In this document: positions 33,899-42,900 of the stretch, one piece after another
Numbering within the stretch: the first letter of the stretch is position 1
Layout: the number at the start of each line of letters is the position of its first letter
Source: Bradyrhizobium nitroreducens
GTDB taxonomy: Bacteria > Pseudomonadota > Alphaproteobacteria > Rhizobiales > Xanthobacteraceae
Assembly (NCBI RefSeq): GCF_002776695.1
Contig: NZ_LFJC01000003.1
Span: 3,740,709-3,804,708, forward strand
Length of the DNA: 64,000 bases
Direction: 5' to 3'
Notes under the pieces: generated by a model
What the model was told of the DNA's origin: nothing
What the model saw: the letters and a program-made list of their open reading frames with translations, nothing else
Databases searched by the model: none
Position numbers and translations under genes: made by a program

Positions 33899-35056
33899 TC
33901 AATCCGGCCGCGGCCTGGTGCGGATCAGGAACAACGCCGCCAGCGCCGACAGGCTCAGCGCAGAGGAGACGACCAGCACCTTGGCGCCCATGAGGTCGAT
34001 GAGCAGGCCGAACGCCAGCGGCGCCACCGCCTGCGCCATGCGCGCTGGTGCGCCGATGATGCCGAGACGGTAGCCAAAGTCCTTCGGGCCGAAGATCGAC
34101 AGCGGCAGCGTGCCGCGCGCGATCGTCAAAATGCCGTTGCCCGAGCCGTGGAACAGCGCGAACGCGCTCGCCGCAGCGCCGCCGAAGACGGCCACGATCA
34201 CGGCGCCGATCGGGTGGGTGAGGCAGGCAAGCCGGGTCGACCACAGCGGATGGAAGCGGCTGAGGAAGCCAGCCTCCAGCATGCGTGCACCGACCTGCGC
34301 CGGCCCGATCAATGCGCCGGCGGCGATGGCCTCGGCCGGCGTTGCGCCCGTCGTCTCCAGGATGCGCGGGAAATGCGCGGCCATGGCGCCGGTGACGGTC
34401 CACACCGCCGCGAAGATGAAGGCCAGCAGAAGCATGGTGCGATCGAGCGGCACATGCGGCTTCTCGGCCGCGGCAGCCGCTTGGCTGGCGCCCTTGATCA
34501 CCGGCAGCATGAAGAAGTTGAGCGGCAGGCCGATCAGGATGTTGGCGGCCGCCCAGGCAAAGCAGGTGTCGCGCCAGCCGATATGCGACAGGCCCCAGGC
34601 CGTGAGCGGCCAGCCGACGGTGGAGGCAAAGCCCGCCATCAGCGTGATGCCGGTGATGGGCCGGCGCGCCTCGGTGCCGTAGATGCGCCCCAGCGCGGCG
34701 AAGGCGGCATCGTAGAGCCCCATCGCCATGCCGATGCCGAGCACGAGCCAGGCGAACACCATCACCGCAACGGACTGCGAGAGCCCAAGGAGCGCGAGCC
34801 CGGCGGCGATGGTCAGGTTCGAGGCCGATAGCACCTGCCGTCCGCCGACGAGGTCGATCTGCCGGCCGATGCGAGGTCCGAGCATCGCCGAGATCACCAG
34901 CGAGGCCGAGAACGCGCCAAAAATCCAGTTGGAGGAGACGCCGAGATCGCGCGCCATGGGATCGGCGAGCAGCGCCGGCAGATAGTAGCTGGAAGCCCAG
35001 GCCAGGGTCTGCGTGGTGCCGAGCGCCAGGATGATCGGAAGCTGGCGCTGGCTCAT
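33899..35056 (-). CDS. MFS transporter
   Basis: A 385-residue carrier with about twelve membrane segments. The start MSQRQLPIILALGTTQTLAW is at the ATG at 35056; the open frame continues far upstream, but that part is antisense to the cyclase gene. It has an MFS-like loop after TM2 (GPRIGRQIDLVGGRQVL), and GRIYGTEARRPITGITLMAGFASTVGWP resembles the monocarboxylate/oxalate-formate branch. The substrate is unknown. It is divergent from the cyclase-domain gene across 165 bases. Confidence 0.88.
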   Translation of the reverse strand: MSQRQLPIILALGTTQTLAWASSYYLPALLADPMARDLGVSSNWIFGAFSASLVISAMLGPRIGRQIDLVGGRQVLSASNLTIAAGLALLGLSQSVAVMVFAWLVLGIGMAMGLYDAAFAALGRIYGTEARRPITGITLMAGFASTVGWPLTAWGLSHIGWRDTCFAWAAANILIGLPLNFFMLPVIKGASQAAAAAEKPHVPLDRTMLLLAFIFAAVWTVTGAMAAHFPRILETTGATPAEAIAAGALIGPAQVGARMLEAGFLSRFHPLWSTRLACLTHPIGAVIVAVFGGAAASAFALFHGSGNGILTIARGTLPLSIFGPKDFGYRLGIIGAPARMAQAVAPLAFGLLIDLMGAKVLVVSSALSLSALAALFLIRTRPRPD

Positions 35057-35221
35057 ATCGCTCCATGTCGGGTCGGCGGTGTCATCGGTTCCATTTGCAG
35101 CGTGCGGCGTGAGTGCGTCAACAGCGCCTGCGGCATATTCGACCTGCTGTAGGCGGGAGCCTTTGACGCGCGGCGATGTGCATGGACTTCCGCTCGTCGC
35201 GAATGCACGCCATAATGGCGC

Positions 35222-36481
35222 ATGAAATTGACCTCGCGCCTTGCGCTGATGAACTGGCTGACGGGCCAGGGGCTCACGGGCCTGCCCGAAAACGAACTGC
35301 TCAGAGGCTTCTGCGAGCGCTGTCGCGCCGAGGGCCTGGAACTGTCGCGCGCGCTGGTCGTCATCGACACGCTGCATCCGATCTATGAGGGCCGCGGCTT
35401 CCGCTGGAGCGATCGCGCCAGCAACGAGAGCGAAATGTTCGAATACGGCTCGACCGCCGACGGCGACGCCGCCAAGAGCTGGCGCCGCTCGGTGTTCTTC
35501 CACATGCTCGAGAATGGCCACGACGAGATGGTGATCGATCTCGCCGACGCGCCGTCGATGGACTTCTCGCAGATCGGCGAGCTCGCCGAGAAAGGCCATA
35601 AGCACTATCTGGCCTTCGTGCACCGCTTCGGCGAGAACGGCGCGCTCGGGCTGATGGACTGCCTGTATTCCTGCTGGACGACGCGGCGCGACGAAGGATT
35701 CGATGAGGCCCAGCTCGAGGCCATGCGCGATCTCGTGCCGGTGCTGGGTCTTGCGATCAAGTCGGCGCAGCAGGTCGACATCGTGCGCACGCTCGGCCGC
35801 GTCTATCTCGGCCGCGACGCCTCCGCGCAGGTGCTGGCCGGGCGCATCTCGCGCGGCGTCACCGAGCGCATCAACGCCGTGCTGTGGTATTCGGATTTGC
35901 GCGGCTCGACCGGGATCAGCGAGAGCATCGGCCCCGACGAGATCATCCCGTTCCTGAACGACTACGCCCAGGCCGTGATCGAGGCGATCCACGATGCCGG
36001 CGGCGACGTGCTCAAGCTGATCGGCGACGGCGTGCTCGCGATGTTCTGGGGCGAGGACATGGCGGACGCGCGGCGCGCCGCACTGCGCGCCGAGCATCTG
36101 TTCCGCAAGAATATCGCTGCGCTGAATGCCCGCCGGGCGGCTGAGGGCCGTCCGACGACGTCGGCCTATATCGGCCTCCATGTCGGGGAGGTCTTCTACG
36201 GCAACATCGGCAGCGAGGACCGGCTCGACTTCACGGTGGTCGGCCCCACCGTCAACGAAGTCAGCCGCATCGCCTCGATGAGCCGCTCGGTCGACCGCGA
36301 ACTCTTGGCGTCATCCGAATTCTACAAGGGCCTCGATGCCGCCGGCCGGCGTTATCTCGTCTCCACCGGCCGCTACGCGCTGCGCGGCATCGGCCGCGCG
36401 CAGGATCTCTACACGCTCGATCCCGAGGTCGATGCGAGCGAGCCGGTGACGGGAAGCTACGAGCGGTACCTGGCGAATTAG
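35222..36481 (+). CDS. class III adenylate/guanylate cyclase domain protein
   Basis: A 419-residue protein with no membrane segment. The N-terminal half (to about residue 200) is a sensor-like region, possibly GAF-related. The C-terminal catalytic domain shows both metal-binding Asp residues (LWYSDLRGST and LKLIGDGVLAMFW) and a substrate region LDFTVVGPTVNEVSRIAS, with the conserved Asn and Arg but Pro where the adenine-selecting Asp normally stands. It probably makes cAMP or cGMP; specificity is uncertain. Bradyrhizobium genomes encode many such cyclases. Confidence 0.88.
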   Translation: MKLTSRLALMNWLTGQGLTGLPENELLRGFCERCRAEGLELSRALVVIDTLHPIYEGRGFRWSDRASNESEMFEYGSTADGDAAKSWRRSVFFHMLENGHDEMVIDLADAPSMDFSQIGELAEKGHKHYLAFVHRFGENGALGLMDCLYSCWTTRRDEGFDEAQLEAMRDLVPVLGLAIKSAQQVDIVRTLGRVYLGRDASAQVLAGRISRGVTERINAVLWYSDLRGSTGISESIGPDEIIPFLNDYAQAVIEAIHDAGGDVLKLIGDGVLAMFWGEDMADARRAALRAEHLFRKNIAALNARRAAEGRPTTSAYIGLHVGEVFYGNIGSEDRLDFTVVGPTVNEVSRIASMSRSVDRELLASSEFYKGLDAAGRRYLVSTGRYALRGIGRAQDLYTLDPEVDASEPVTGSYERYLAN

Positions 36482-36502
36482 CACGGATAAGCTGTGCGCA
36501 AT

Positions 36503-36625
36503 CTCGTGCCCCGGACGCAGCGCAGCGCTCCTTCAGCGATGCGCTGCAGAGCCGGGGCCCATGTCGCAGAGGAGCTCGCGGCTTCTGGGTCCCGGCTCTG
36601 CGCAGCGTTGCTGCTTGTCCGGGAC
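36503..36625. repeat. imperfect palindromic repeat, type A (second copy)
   Basis: TCTCGTGCCCCGGACGCAGC at the left and GCTTGTCCGGGACAC at the right frame inner GCTGCAGAGCCGGGGCCC and GGGTCCCGGCTCTGCGCAG. It is very similar to 51195-51336 and related to 19585-19742. It lies between convergent genes. Confidence 0.85.
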
Positions 36626-36655
36626 ACTCCGCTGTGCTCGCAATGACGGCTGTGG

Positions 36656-37900
36656 CTAGCACCTCACAGCCGCTTCGTCCCCCACCATCGCCGGCTGCCG
36701 GTCCAGCGCCACCGCCGGCGACAGCCAGATCACCAGGGCCTGCATGCCGAACACGGCGACCGCAAGATAAAGGCACGCTTCCGCGCTCCAGAGCCCGCCG
36801 ACGACCGCGCCCAGCACTGAACCGAGCGGGCGGGCACCGTAGCTCATGATGTTGATGGCGGAGACGCGCCCCAGGAGGCGCGGCGGCGTCACCGACTGGC
36901 GCAGCGTCGTGGTCGAGATCACCCACAGGATCGGGCCGACGCCGAGCAGGAAGAAGCTCAGGGCCGCAAGCCACGGCGAAGGGATCAGCACCGTCAGCGC
37001 CATCACCAACGCGGCAACGAAGCCGGTGACCGGGCCGAGACCGACCACGGTGCCGAAGGCGATGCGCTGCATCACGCGCGTGGCGAGCAGCGCGCCGATC
37101 ACCATGCCGACGCCGTACATCGTCAGCACGGTGCCGACGCCCGCGGCGGTCAGGCCGAGATGGCGCACCGCGTAGGGCACGAACACGGCGATCTGCAGGA
37201 ACCAGCCGGTGTTGAAGATGAACTGGGTGATGAACACCGGCCGCAGCAGCGGATGATGAAACACGAAGGCCGCGCCCTCGCGGATCTCCAGCAGCGGATG
37301 ACGGCGCGGCGAGGGGCTCCGTGCGGGTTCGTAGATGCCGGCGAGCAGCACCACCGCGATCGCCGAGAGCGCGGCGGCGAAGCCGAAGGCCGGGCTGGCG
37401 CCCCACCAGCCCACCAGCGCGCCGCCGAGCGCAGGGCCGCTGGCAAAGGCGACGGTGCGGGCAAGCTCGATGCGGGCATTCGCAGCCGGCAACAGCTCCG
37501 CGCTGACCAGCGAGGGCACCAGCGCCGGCGCGGCCACGCTGTAGACGACGGTGCCGCACACTGCCGCGAAGCCGAGCAGCGCCAGCAGCGGCAGGTTGAG
37601 CGCGCCAAGCGCCAGCAGCAGCACGATGGAAGCGAGCGCCACCGCCCGCAGTGCCTCGGCCGCCGCCATCAGCGAGCGACGCGAGATGCGGTCGGCGAGC
37701 AGGCCGGCGGGAATGGCGAACAGCACGAAGGGCAGGGTCAGCGCGGTCTGCAAGAGGCCGGTCCGGCCTTCCGCTACCCCGAGCGTGAGCACGGCCACGA
37801 TGGGGGCGGCGGCCAATGCGATCTGCTCGGCCGACTGCGCCGCGAGGTTGGACCAGGCGAGGCGGCCGAAGGTGTAGGGGAGGCGCGGCGGATTTGACAT
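36656..37900 (-). CDS. MFS transporter, efflux (enterobactin-exporter-like) type
   Basis: A 414-residue carrier with about twelve membrane segments. It starts MSNPPRLPYTFGRLAWSNLA. The loop after TM2 is IPAGLLADRISRRSLMAAAEALRAVAL, a well-formed MFS signature (GxxxDRxxRR). The central TRVMQRIAFGTVVGLGPV repeats the pattern in the second half. The type resembles EntS-like and macrolide-like exporters. The substrate is unknown. It is divergent from mntH across 167 bases. Confidence 0.9.
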   Translation of the reverse strand: MSNPPRLPYTFGRLAWSNLAAQSAEQIALAAAPIVAVLTLGVAEGRTGLLQTALTLPFVLFAIPAGLLADRISRRSLMAAAEALRAVALASIVLLLALGALNLPLLALLGFAAVCGTVVYSVAAPALVPSLVSAELLPAANARIELARTVAFASGPALGGALVGWWGASPAFGFAAALSAIAVVLLAGIYEPARSPSPRRHPLLEIREGAAFVFHHPLLRPVFITQFIFNTGWFLQIAVFVPYAVRHLGLTAAGVGTVLTMYGVGMVIGALLATRVMQRIAFGTVVGLGPVTGFVAALVMALTVLIPSPWLAALSFFLLGVGPILWVISTTTLRQSVTPPRLLGRVSAINIMSYGARPLGSVLGAVVGGLWSAEACLYLAVAVFGMQALVIWLSPAVALDRQPAMVGDEAAVRC

Positions 37901-38022
37901 GGCTCATTTCCTGCAAACTCGGATTGGCGCGAGTATCCGGCGTCAGGGGCCGCCAAACCCACCCGGTTTCCGACAGGGCAGCGCATAAGGGCGGGATCGG
38001 GAACCTATGTCACTAGATGCAG

Positions 38023-38039
38023 TTGCAAATGAGTTGCAA
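38023..38039. promoter_or_regulatory. palindromic operator upstream of mntH (Mur/Fur-type candidate)
   Basis: TTGCAA-ATGAG-TTGCAA is a perfect 6-bp inverted repeat with a 5-base spacer, 29-45 bases before the mntH ATG. A TATTCT at 38056-38061 lies 16 bases after the second TTGCAA, which would put this half-site at the -35 position. Manganese repression of mntH by the Fur homolog Mur is known in Bradyrhizobium japonicum; equating this palindrome with that site is inference. Confidence 0.6.
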
Positions 38040-38067
38040 TAAGCCCCGAGTTCGGTATTCTCGCCCC

Positions 38068-39417
38068 ATGGATGCCCGATCGCCCGATTTGACGCCCGAC
38101 GCCGGCTGGCGCGCCGATGCGCCCGCCACCAAGAGTCTTGCCGAGGTCAACGCCTCGGTCGCCATTCCGGCCGCGGGCCACTGGTCGCGCCGGCTGCTCG
38201 CCTTCGTCGGTCCGGGCTATCTCGTCTCGGTCGGCTACATGGACCCCGGCAATTGGGCGACCGATCTCGCCGGCGGATCGAAGTTCGGCTACACGCTGCT
38301 CTCCGTCATCCTGCTCTCGAACCTGATGGCGATCCTGCTGCAGTCGCTGGCGGCGCGGCTCGGCATCGTCACCGACCGCGACCTCGCGCAGGCCTGCCGC
38401 GCCACCTATTCGCCGGCGGTGAACTTCCTGCTGTGGCTTGCCTGCGAGGCGGCGATCATCGCCTGCGATCTCGCCGAGGTGATCGGCACGGCGATCGCGC
38501 TCAAACTCCTGTTCGGCATTCCCCTGATCGGCGGCGCGCTGCTCGCAGCCCTCGATGCCTTCCTGCTGCTGCTCCTGATGAACCGCGGCTTCCGCTTCCT
38601 CGAAGCCTTCGTCATCGCGCTGCTGGTGGTGATCGCGGTCTGCTTCGCGGTCCAGATCGCGGCTGCCGCGCCGCCGGTCGCGGAGGTGCTGCGCGGCTTC
38701 ATGCCGAAGAGCGAGATCTTCACCAATCCCGAGATGCTCTACATCGCGATCGGCATCATCGGCGCGACCGTGATGCCGCATAATCTCTACCTGCACTCCT
38801 CGATCGTGCAGACGCGCGCCTATGAGCGCAACGACGAAGGCCGCCGCGAGGCGATCAAATGGGCGACGACGGATTCCACCATCGCCCTGATGCTGGCGCT
38901 GTTCATCAATGCCGCGATCCTCGTCGTCGCCGCCGCGACCTTCCACAAGAGCGGCCATTCGGATGTCGCCGAGATCGGGCAGGCCTTCGAGCTGCTGTCG
39001 CCGCTGCTCGGCCTCGGCATCGCCTCGACTTTGTTCGCGATAGCGCTGCTCGCCTCCGGCCTGAACTCGACGGTGACGGCGACGCTCGCCGGCCAGATCG
39101 TGATGGAAGGCTTTCTCGATCTGCGCCTGCCGAGCTGGGCGCGCCGCCTGCTCACGCGCGGCATCGCCATCATTCCGGTGATCGTGGTCACCGCGATCTA
39201 TGGCGAGCGCGGCACGGCGGATCTCCTGGTGTTCAGCCAGGTCGTGCTGTCGATGCAGCTGCCCTTCGCCGTCATCCCGCTGGTCCGCTTCGTCTCCGAC
39301 CGCCGCAAGATGAGCAGGTTCGCGATTCCCACCTACGTCGCGGCGATCGCATGGATCGTCGCGGGCGTGATCGTGGTGTTGAACCTGAAGCTGTTGTTCG
39401 ACACGTTGTCTGGATGA
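38068..39417 (+). CDS. mntH: NRAMP-family Mn(II)/proton symporter
   Basis: A 449-residue inner-membrane importer, in Bradyrhizobium the principal manganese uptake system. Metal-site motifs are VGYMDPGNWATD in TM1 (DPGN) and GATVMPHNLYLHSSIVQ in TM6 (MPH). About eleven membrane segments follow the NRAMP pattern, ending VIVVLNLKLLFDTL. I choose the ATG at 38068 rather than 38017, because the upstream ATG lies inside or before the operator palindrome. With the proposed -10 at 38056, transcription would start at about the ATG itself. Confidence 0.95.
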   Translation: MDARSPDLTPDAGWRADAPATKSLAEVNASVAIPAAGHWSRRLLAFVGPGYLVSVGYMDPGNWATDLAGGSKFGYTLLSVILLSNLMAILLQSLAARLGIVTDRDLAQACRATYSPAVNFLLWLACEAAIIACDLAEVIGTAIALKLLFGIPLIGGALLAALDAFLLLLLMNRGFRFLEAFVIALLVVIAVCFAVQIAAAAPPVAEVLRGFMPKSEIFTNPEMLYIAIGIIGATVMPHNLYLHSSIVQTRAYERNDEGRREAIKWATTDSTIALMLALFINAAILVVAAATFHKSGHSDVAEIGQAFELLSPLLGLGIASTLFAIALLASGLNSTVTATLAGQIVMEGFLDLRLPSWARRLLTRGIAIIPVIVVTAIYGERGTADLLVFSQVVLSMQLPFAVIPLVRFVSDRRKMSRFAIPTYVAAIAWIVAGVIVVLNLKLLFDTLSG

Positions 39418-39843
39418 GTGCAGGGACTGCCCGCACTTTCCGTGCGGAGTGCCCTGCGACGAGCTGCTACCTCGCGCGAGCCGGCCGGACCCGTTTTGCG
39501 CGAACCCGGTCCCGCCTTTCGAAAATGCGCGCCGGCCGGCGACCGACGCTTTCGTCGCCCGCCGACGAATGACCGCTTTTCAATTGGTGCGAAGAGGGTA
39601 TACTACCTCCAATTGCTGATGGGCCATATTTGCTGACGGGCCGTGCTATGATGTTGCGTTTTTCAAGATTGATTTTTCTCCCCGCGGGATAATCGGCGGT
39701 CCCGCGCCGGAGTAGGTGCGCTGATCGCATTCTCTCCGGACAATTAGAACGGGTTGCGCGCAAAGTTGGCGCGCGAGCCAGTGGCGCCGCCATTGGCGAT
39801 GGATTGATTTTTGCTGCGCGGGTTCACGTCCTGGGAGGGGACG
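39418..39843. other. 426-bp leader/promoter region of the cyclase-P450-DyP operon
   Basis: No gene is seen. A plausible promoter is TTTTCA (39577-39582), 16 bases, TATACT (39599-39604). A 7-bp inverted repeat, CAATTGG at 39581-39587 and CCAATTG at 39609-39615, brackets the -10 and could be an operator. That leaves an untranslated leader of more than 200 bases before the mini-ORF at 39844. Several short GC-rich inverted repeats lie within it, but no known riboswitch was recognised. Confidence 0.45.
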
Positions 39844-39906
39844 ATGATCAGGCCAGAAAGCTTTGATTGCTGCGTTGAAGTCATTGATGAGCGTGTACTG
39901 CCGTGA
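39844..39906 (+). CDS. 20-residue leader peptide, translationally coupled to the cyclase/ATPase gene
   Basis: GGGAGGGG (39833-39840) stands three bases before an ATG that opens a 20-codon frame, MIRPESFDCCVEVIDERVLP. Its TGA (39904-39906) overlaps the GTG start of the next gene (GTGA). The downstream GTG has no ribosome site of its own other than this reading frame, so translation of the leader probably sets the level of the large protein. It has two adjacent Cys. It could also be a spurious frame, but the combination of ribosome site and overlap is persuasive. Confidence 0.55.
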   Translation: MIRPESFDCCVEVIDERVLP

Positions 39907-42900
39907 CCAAGTGTCCCGCATGTTCAGCCCGTGTCGCTCGTGAGCATCGCTTCTGCTCTCAATGCGGCGCGCGCCTCGATCGCGCCGTGGAGCAGCCCTC
40001 TGGTCCATCGGCGGCCGGCACGACTGACCGTGAGGAGCGGGTTATTCCGCTGCATGATCATGCGGCGGTTCGGTCACAGATGTTGACCGAAAACAAGCAG
40101 GTCAGCGTTCTCTTCGTCGACGTCTGCGACTCGACATCGCTGCTCCAGCACTCCGACCCCGAGGAATCCCGCAATTATCTCGGCAAGGCGCTGAACCACT
40201 TGGCCGAAGCGGTCGGGACCTATGGCGGTACGGTGAGCCAGTTGCTCGGCGACGGGCTCGTCGCCCTGTTCGGCGCGCCCATGGCGCAGGAGGATCACGC
40301 CCTGCGCGCGTGCCTTGCCGCCCTCAAGATGCAGAGAGCAACCATTCCCGGCCATGAGGTTCATGGCATGGCCAGTCCGATGCTGCGCATCGGCATCAAT
40401 TCGGGCGAAGTCCTGGTCGGCGTCGTCGGACAATACGGCTGGTCGCATTACGGGGCGGATGGCAAGACGATTCACCTTGCATCGCGGCTCGAAAAGATGG
40501 CCCCGCCCGGCGGCATTCTGATCAGTGCCGCGACGCAGCGGCTCGTCGCGCAGCAGATCGACACGCGGCCGGTCGGGATGCGACCGGTGCGAGGATTGGA
40601 CGATCCGGTCGAGCTCCATGAGGTCGTGGTCGCCACCGAAAGTTCGGCGGCTGGGCCGCTGACGCGCAAGCAGCGCTGGGCGCCCCTGGTCGGCCGCGAA
40701 GAGTCCTTGCGGATCCTGGCTGCGGATCTCGACATCGTTCGAGCCGGCGTGATGCGGACGATCGGGCTGTGCGGCGATGCCGGGATCGGGAAGTCCCGCT
40801 TGATAGCCGACTGGATCGCCGCGCTTGCAAGTCAGGGCACGGAGGTCTGCCTTTCGCAGGCGCGAGGTTATGCAAGCGCACGCGCCTACAGCACCGCCGC
40901 GGACCTGATCGCAAGTTTGGCTGGGTTGCCGCAAAGCGCGACGGACCCACAATCCGACAGGCAGATCCTCGACGCCGAATGGGCCAGCGAAGGTGCCGCG
41001 CATCTGGCGGCGGTGAATGACTTGCTGGGTCTGGCGGCGCCGGACCAGGCTTGGCTGGCGCTGAATCCGGTGCAGCGGCGGCGGCGAATTGGCGACGCAT
41101 TGCTTTGGCTCGTGCGCAGGCGGGCGCAGACGGGCCCGTTCGTGCTCGTGCTCGAGGACGTTTTCCTGGCCGACCGCGAGAGCCGACGGTTGTTCGAGGC
41201 GCTGCTTCCAAAGCTTCAGGGTCTGCCCATCCTGGTCTGCGTCAGCTATCGACCCGATTTCGAACATCAGTGGCGCCAGGCCCCGTGGTTTGCGGAGCGC
41301 GTGATCGAGCCCCTTCGCGACGGCGAGTTGCTCAGACTCGCGCGCGCCCTGATGGGGGACGATCTGTCCGTGCTCGGCATCATGAACGACCTGGTCGCGC
41401 GCGCCGACGGCAATCCCTTCTTCCTGGAGCAGTTGGTCATCACGCTGATCGACGACGGATCGCTGGAGGGGACGCCGGGTGCATACCGCCTGCAGCGGCC
41501 GCCCGGGGAGCTGCGCGTGCCGGGCTCCATCGCCGCGGTGATCGCCGCGCGCGTCGACAGGCTGCCCGAAGCCGCCAAGTCCGCGCTCGAGGCCGCGGCG
41601 ATCCTCGGCGACCCCATCACGGGCGAACTGATCGCCGCGATGCAGGCCGTGGACTTGGGGCGTGCCGAAGAATTGCTGGGTCTTTGCGTTGCATCCGGCT
41701 TGCTGACGGGACCGGATCAGGCGCTCGGCCTGCTCGAACAGCACGCGTTCGCGTTTCGTCACGCACTGGTGCGCGATGTCGTGCTCGGCACCCTCACACG
41801 CGCGCGGCTCAAGGCGCTGCATCGTCAGGCCTTCCTGGCGCTGCATGCGCGACCAGGGGCGGCCGGAGCGGATGTCGCGCCGGCGCTGGCGCACCATGCC
41901 TTCAAGGGCGAGGAGTGGGAGCAGGCGGCCAGATTCACCGTCAAGTCGATGGCGCGTGCCATCTCGCGCTCGGCCAATCAGGAAGCCCTTCAAATGTTCG
42001 AGAAGGGTCTTCAGGCAGCCCGCCGAATCGATGACGCCTCGGTTGCGCAGACCCTGGAGCTCGCGCTCCGCCTGGAAGCCATCGGGGCGATGTTGGCCCT
42101 CGGACAGATCGACGACATCTTCAGCAATATGGAGCGCGCGGAAGCCATCGCGGTGCAACTGAACGATCAGCGGGCACGAGCGGCGGTGTCGACCGAGACG
42201 GCGGTGTTCCTGTGGATGCGCGGCCGCTTCGAGCAGGGTCTGCGCTATGCCACACGGGGTCTCGAGGCGGCGCGCCTTGCGCAACGCCGCCACATGATGA
42301 TGGCGGCGCACCAGACCCGCGTGATGAATCTCCACGCTCTCGGTCGATATGCAGAGGCCGCCATGGAGGGGCAGATTCTGCTCTCCGACTACGGACCAGA
42401 GCTGTCGGCGCATTGCGTCCAACCCGGATGGGCCGCTATCCCCATCATCAATCTGTATGCGTTTCATGCCAGCACGCTCTGGCGGCTCGGAGACAGCGCA
42501 AGGGCACATGCGTTCTGTGCCAAGGCCTACGAGATCCTGTCGAACATCAACCATCCCTATTCCCGTCTGCTGATCGACACCGTCCAGTCGCAGATCTGGA
42601 TCGAGAGCAGGGAGCTCGATCGTGCCGAGACCTTGATGCGCACGGGCGTGCAGCAGTGCATGACGCACAACGTCCCGACCATGCTTTCGGTTTGCACGGG
42701 CGTTCTCGGCAGCGCGCTCGCGCGCAACGGCAAGGCCGCCGAGGCGGCGACGATGCTGGAGAAGGGGTTCGCCGACCGCATCTACGAGGCGGCCGGGCCC
42801 TACGGCCGGACGTTCATGCGCGTGAGCCTGGGCGTCGCCTATCGCAAGCTCGATCGGCTCGACGATGCCATCGCAGTCGGCCGCAAGGCCGTCGAGGAGG

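Noticed and set aside
33899..36181. Single 760-residue fusion on the minus strand
   Set aside because: Only the part up to 35056 encodes an MFS carrier. The upstream part is antisense to the cyclase-domain gene and does not look like protein.
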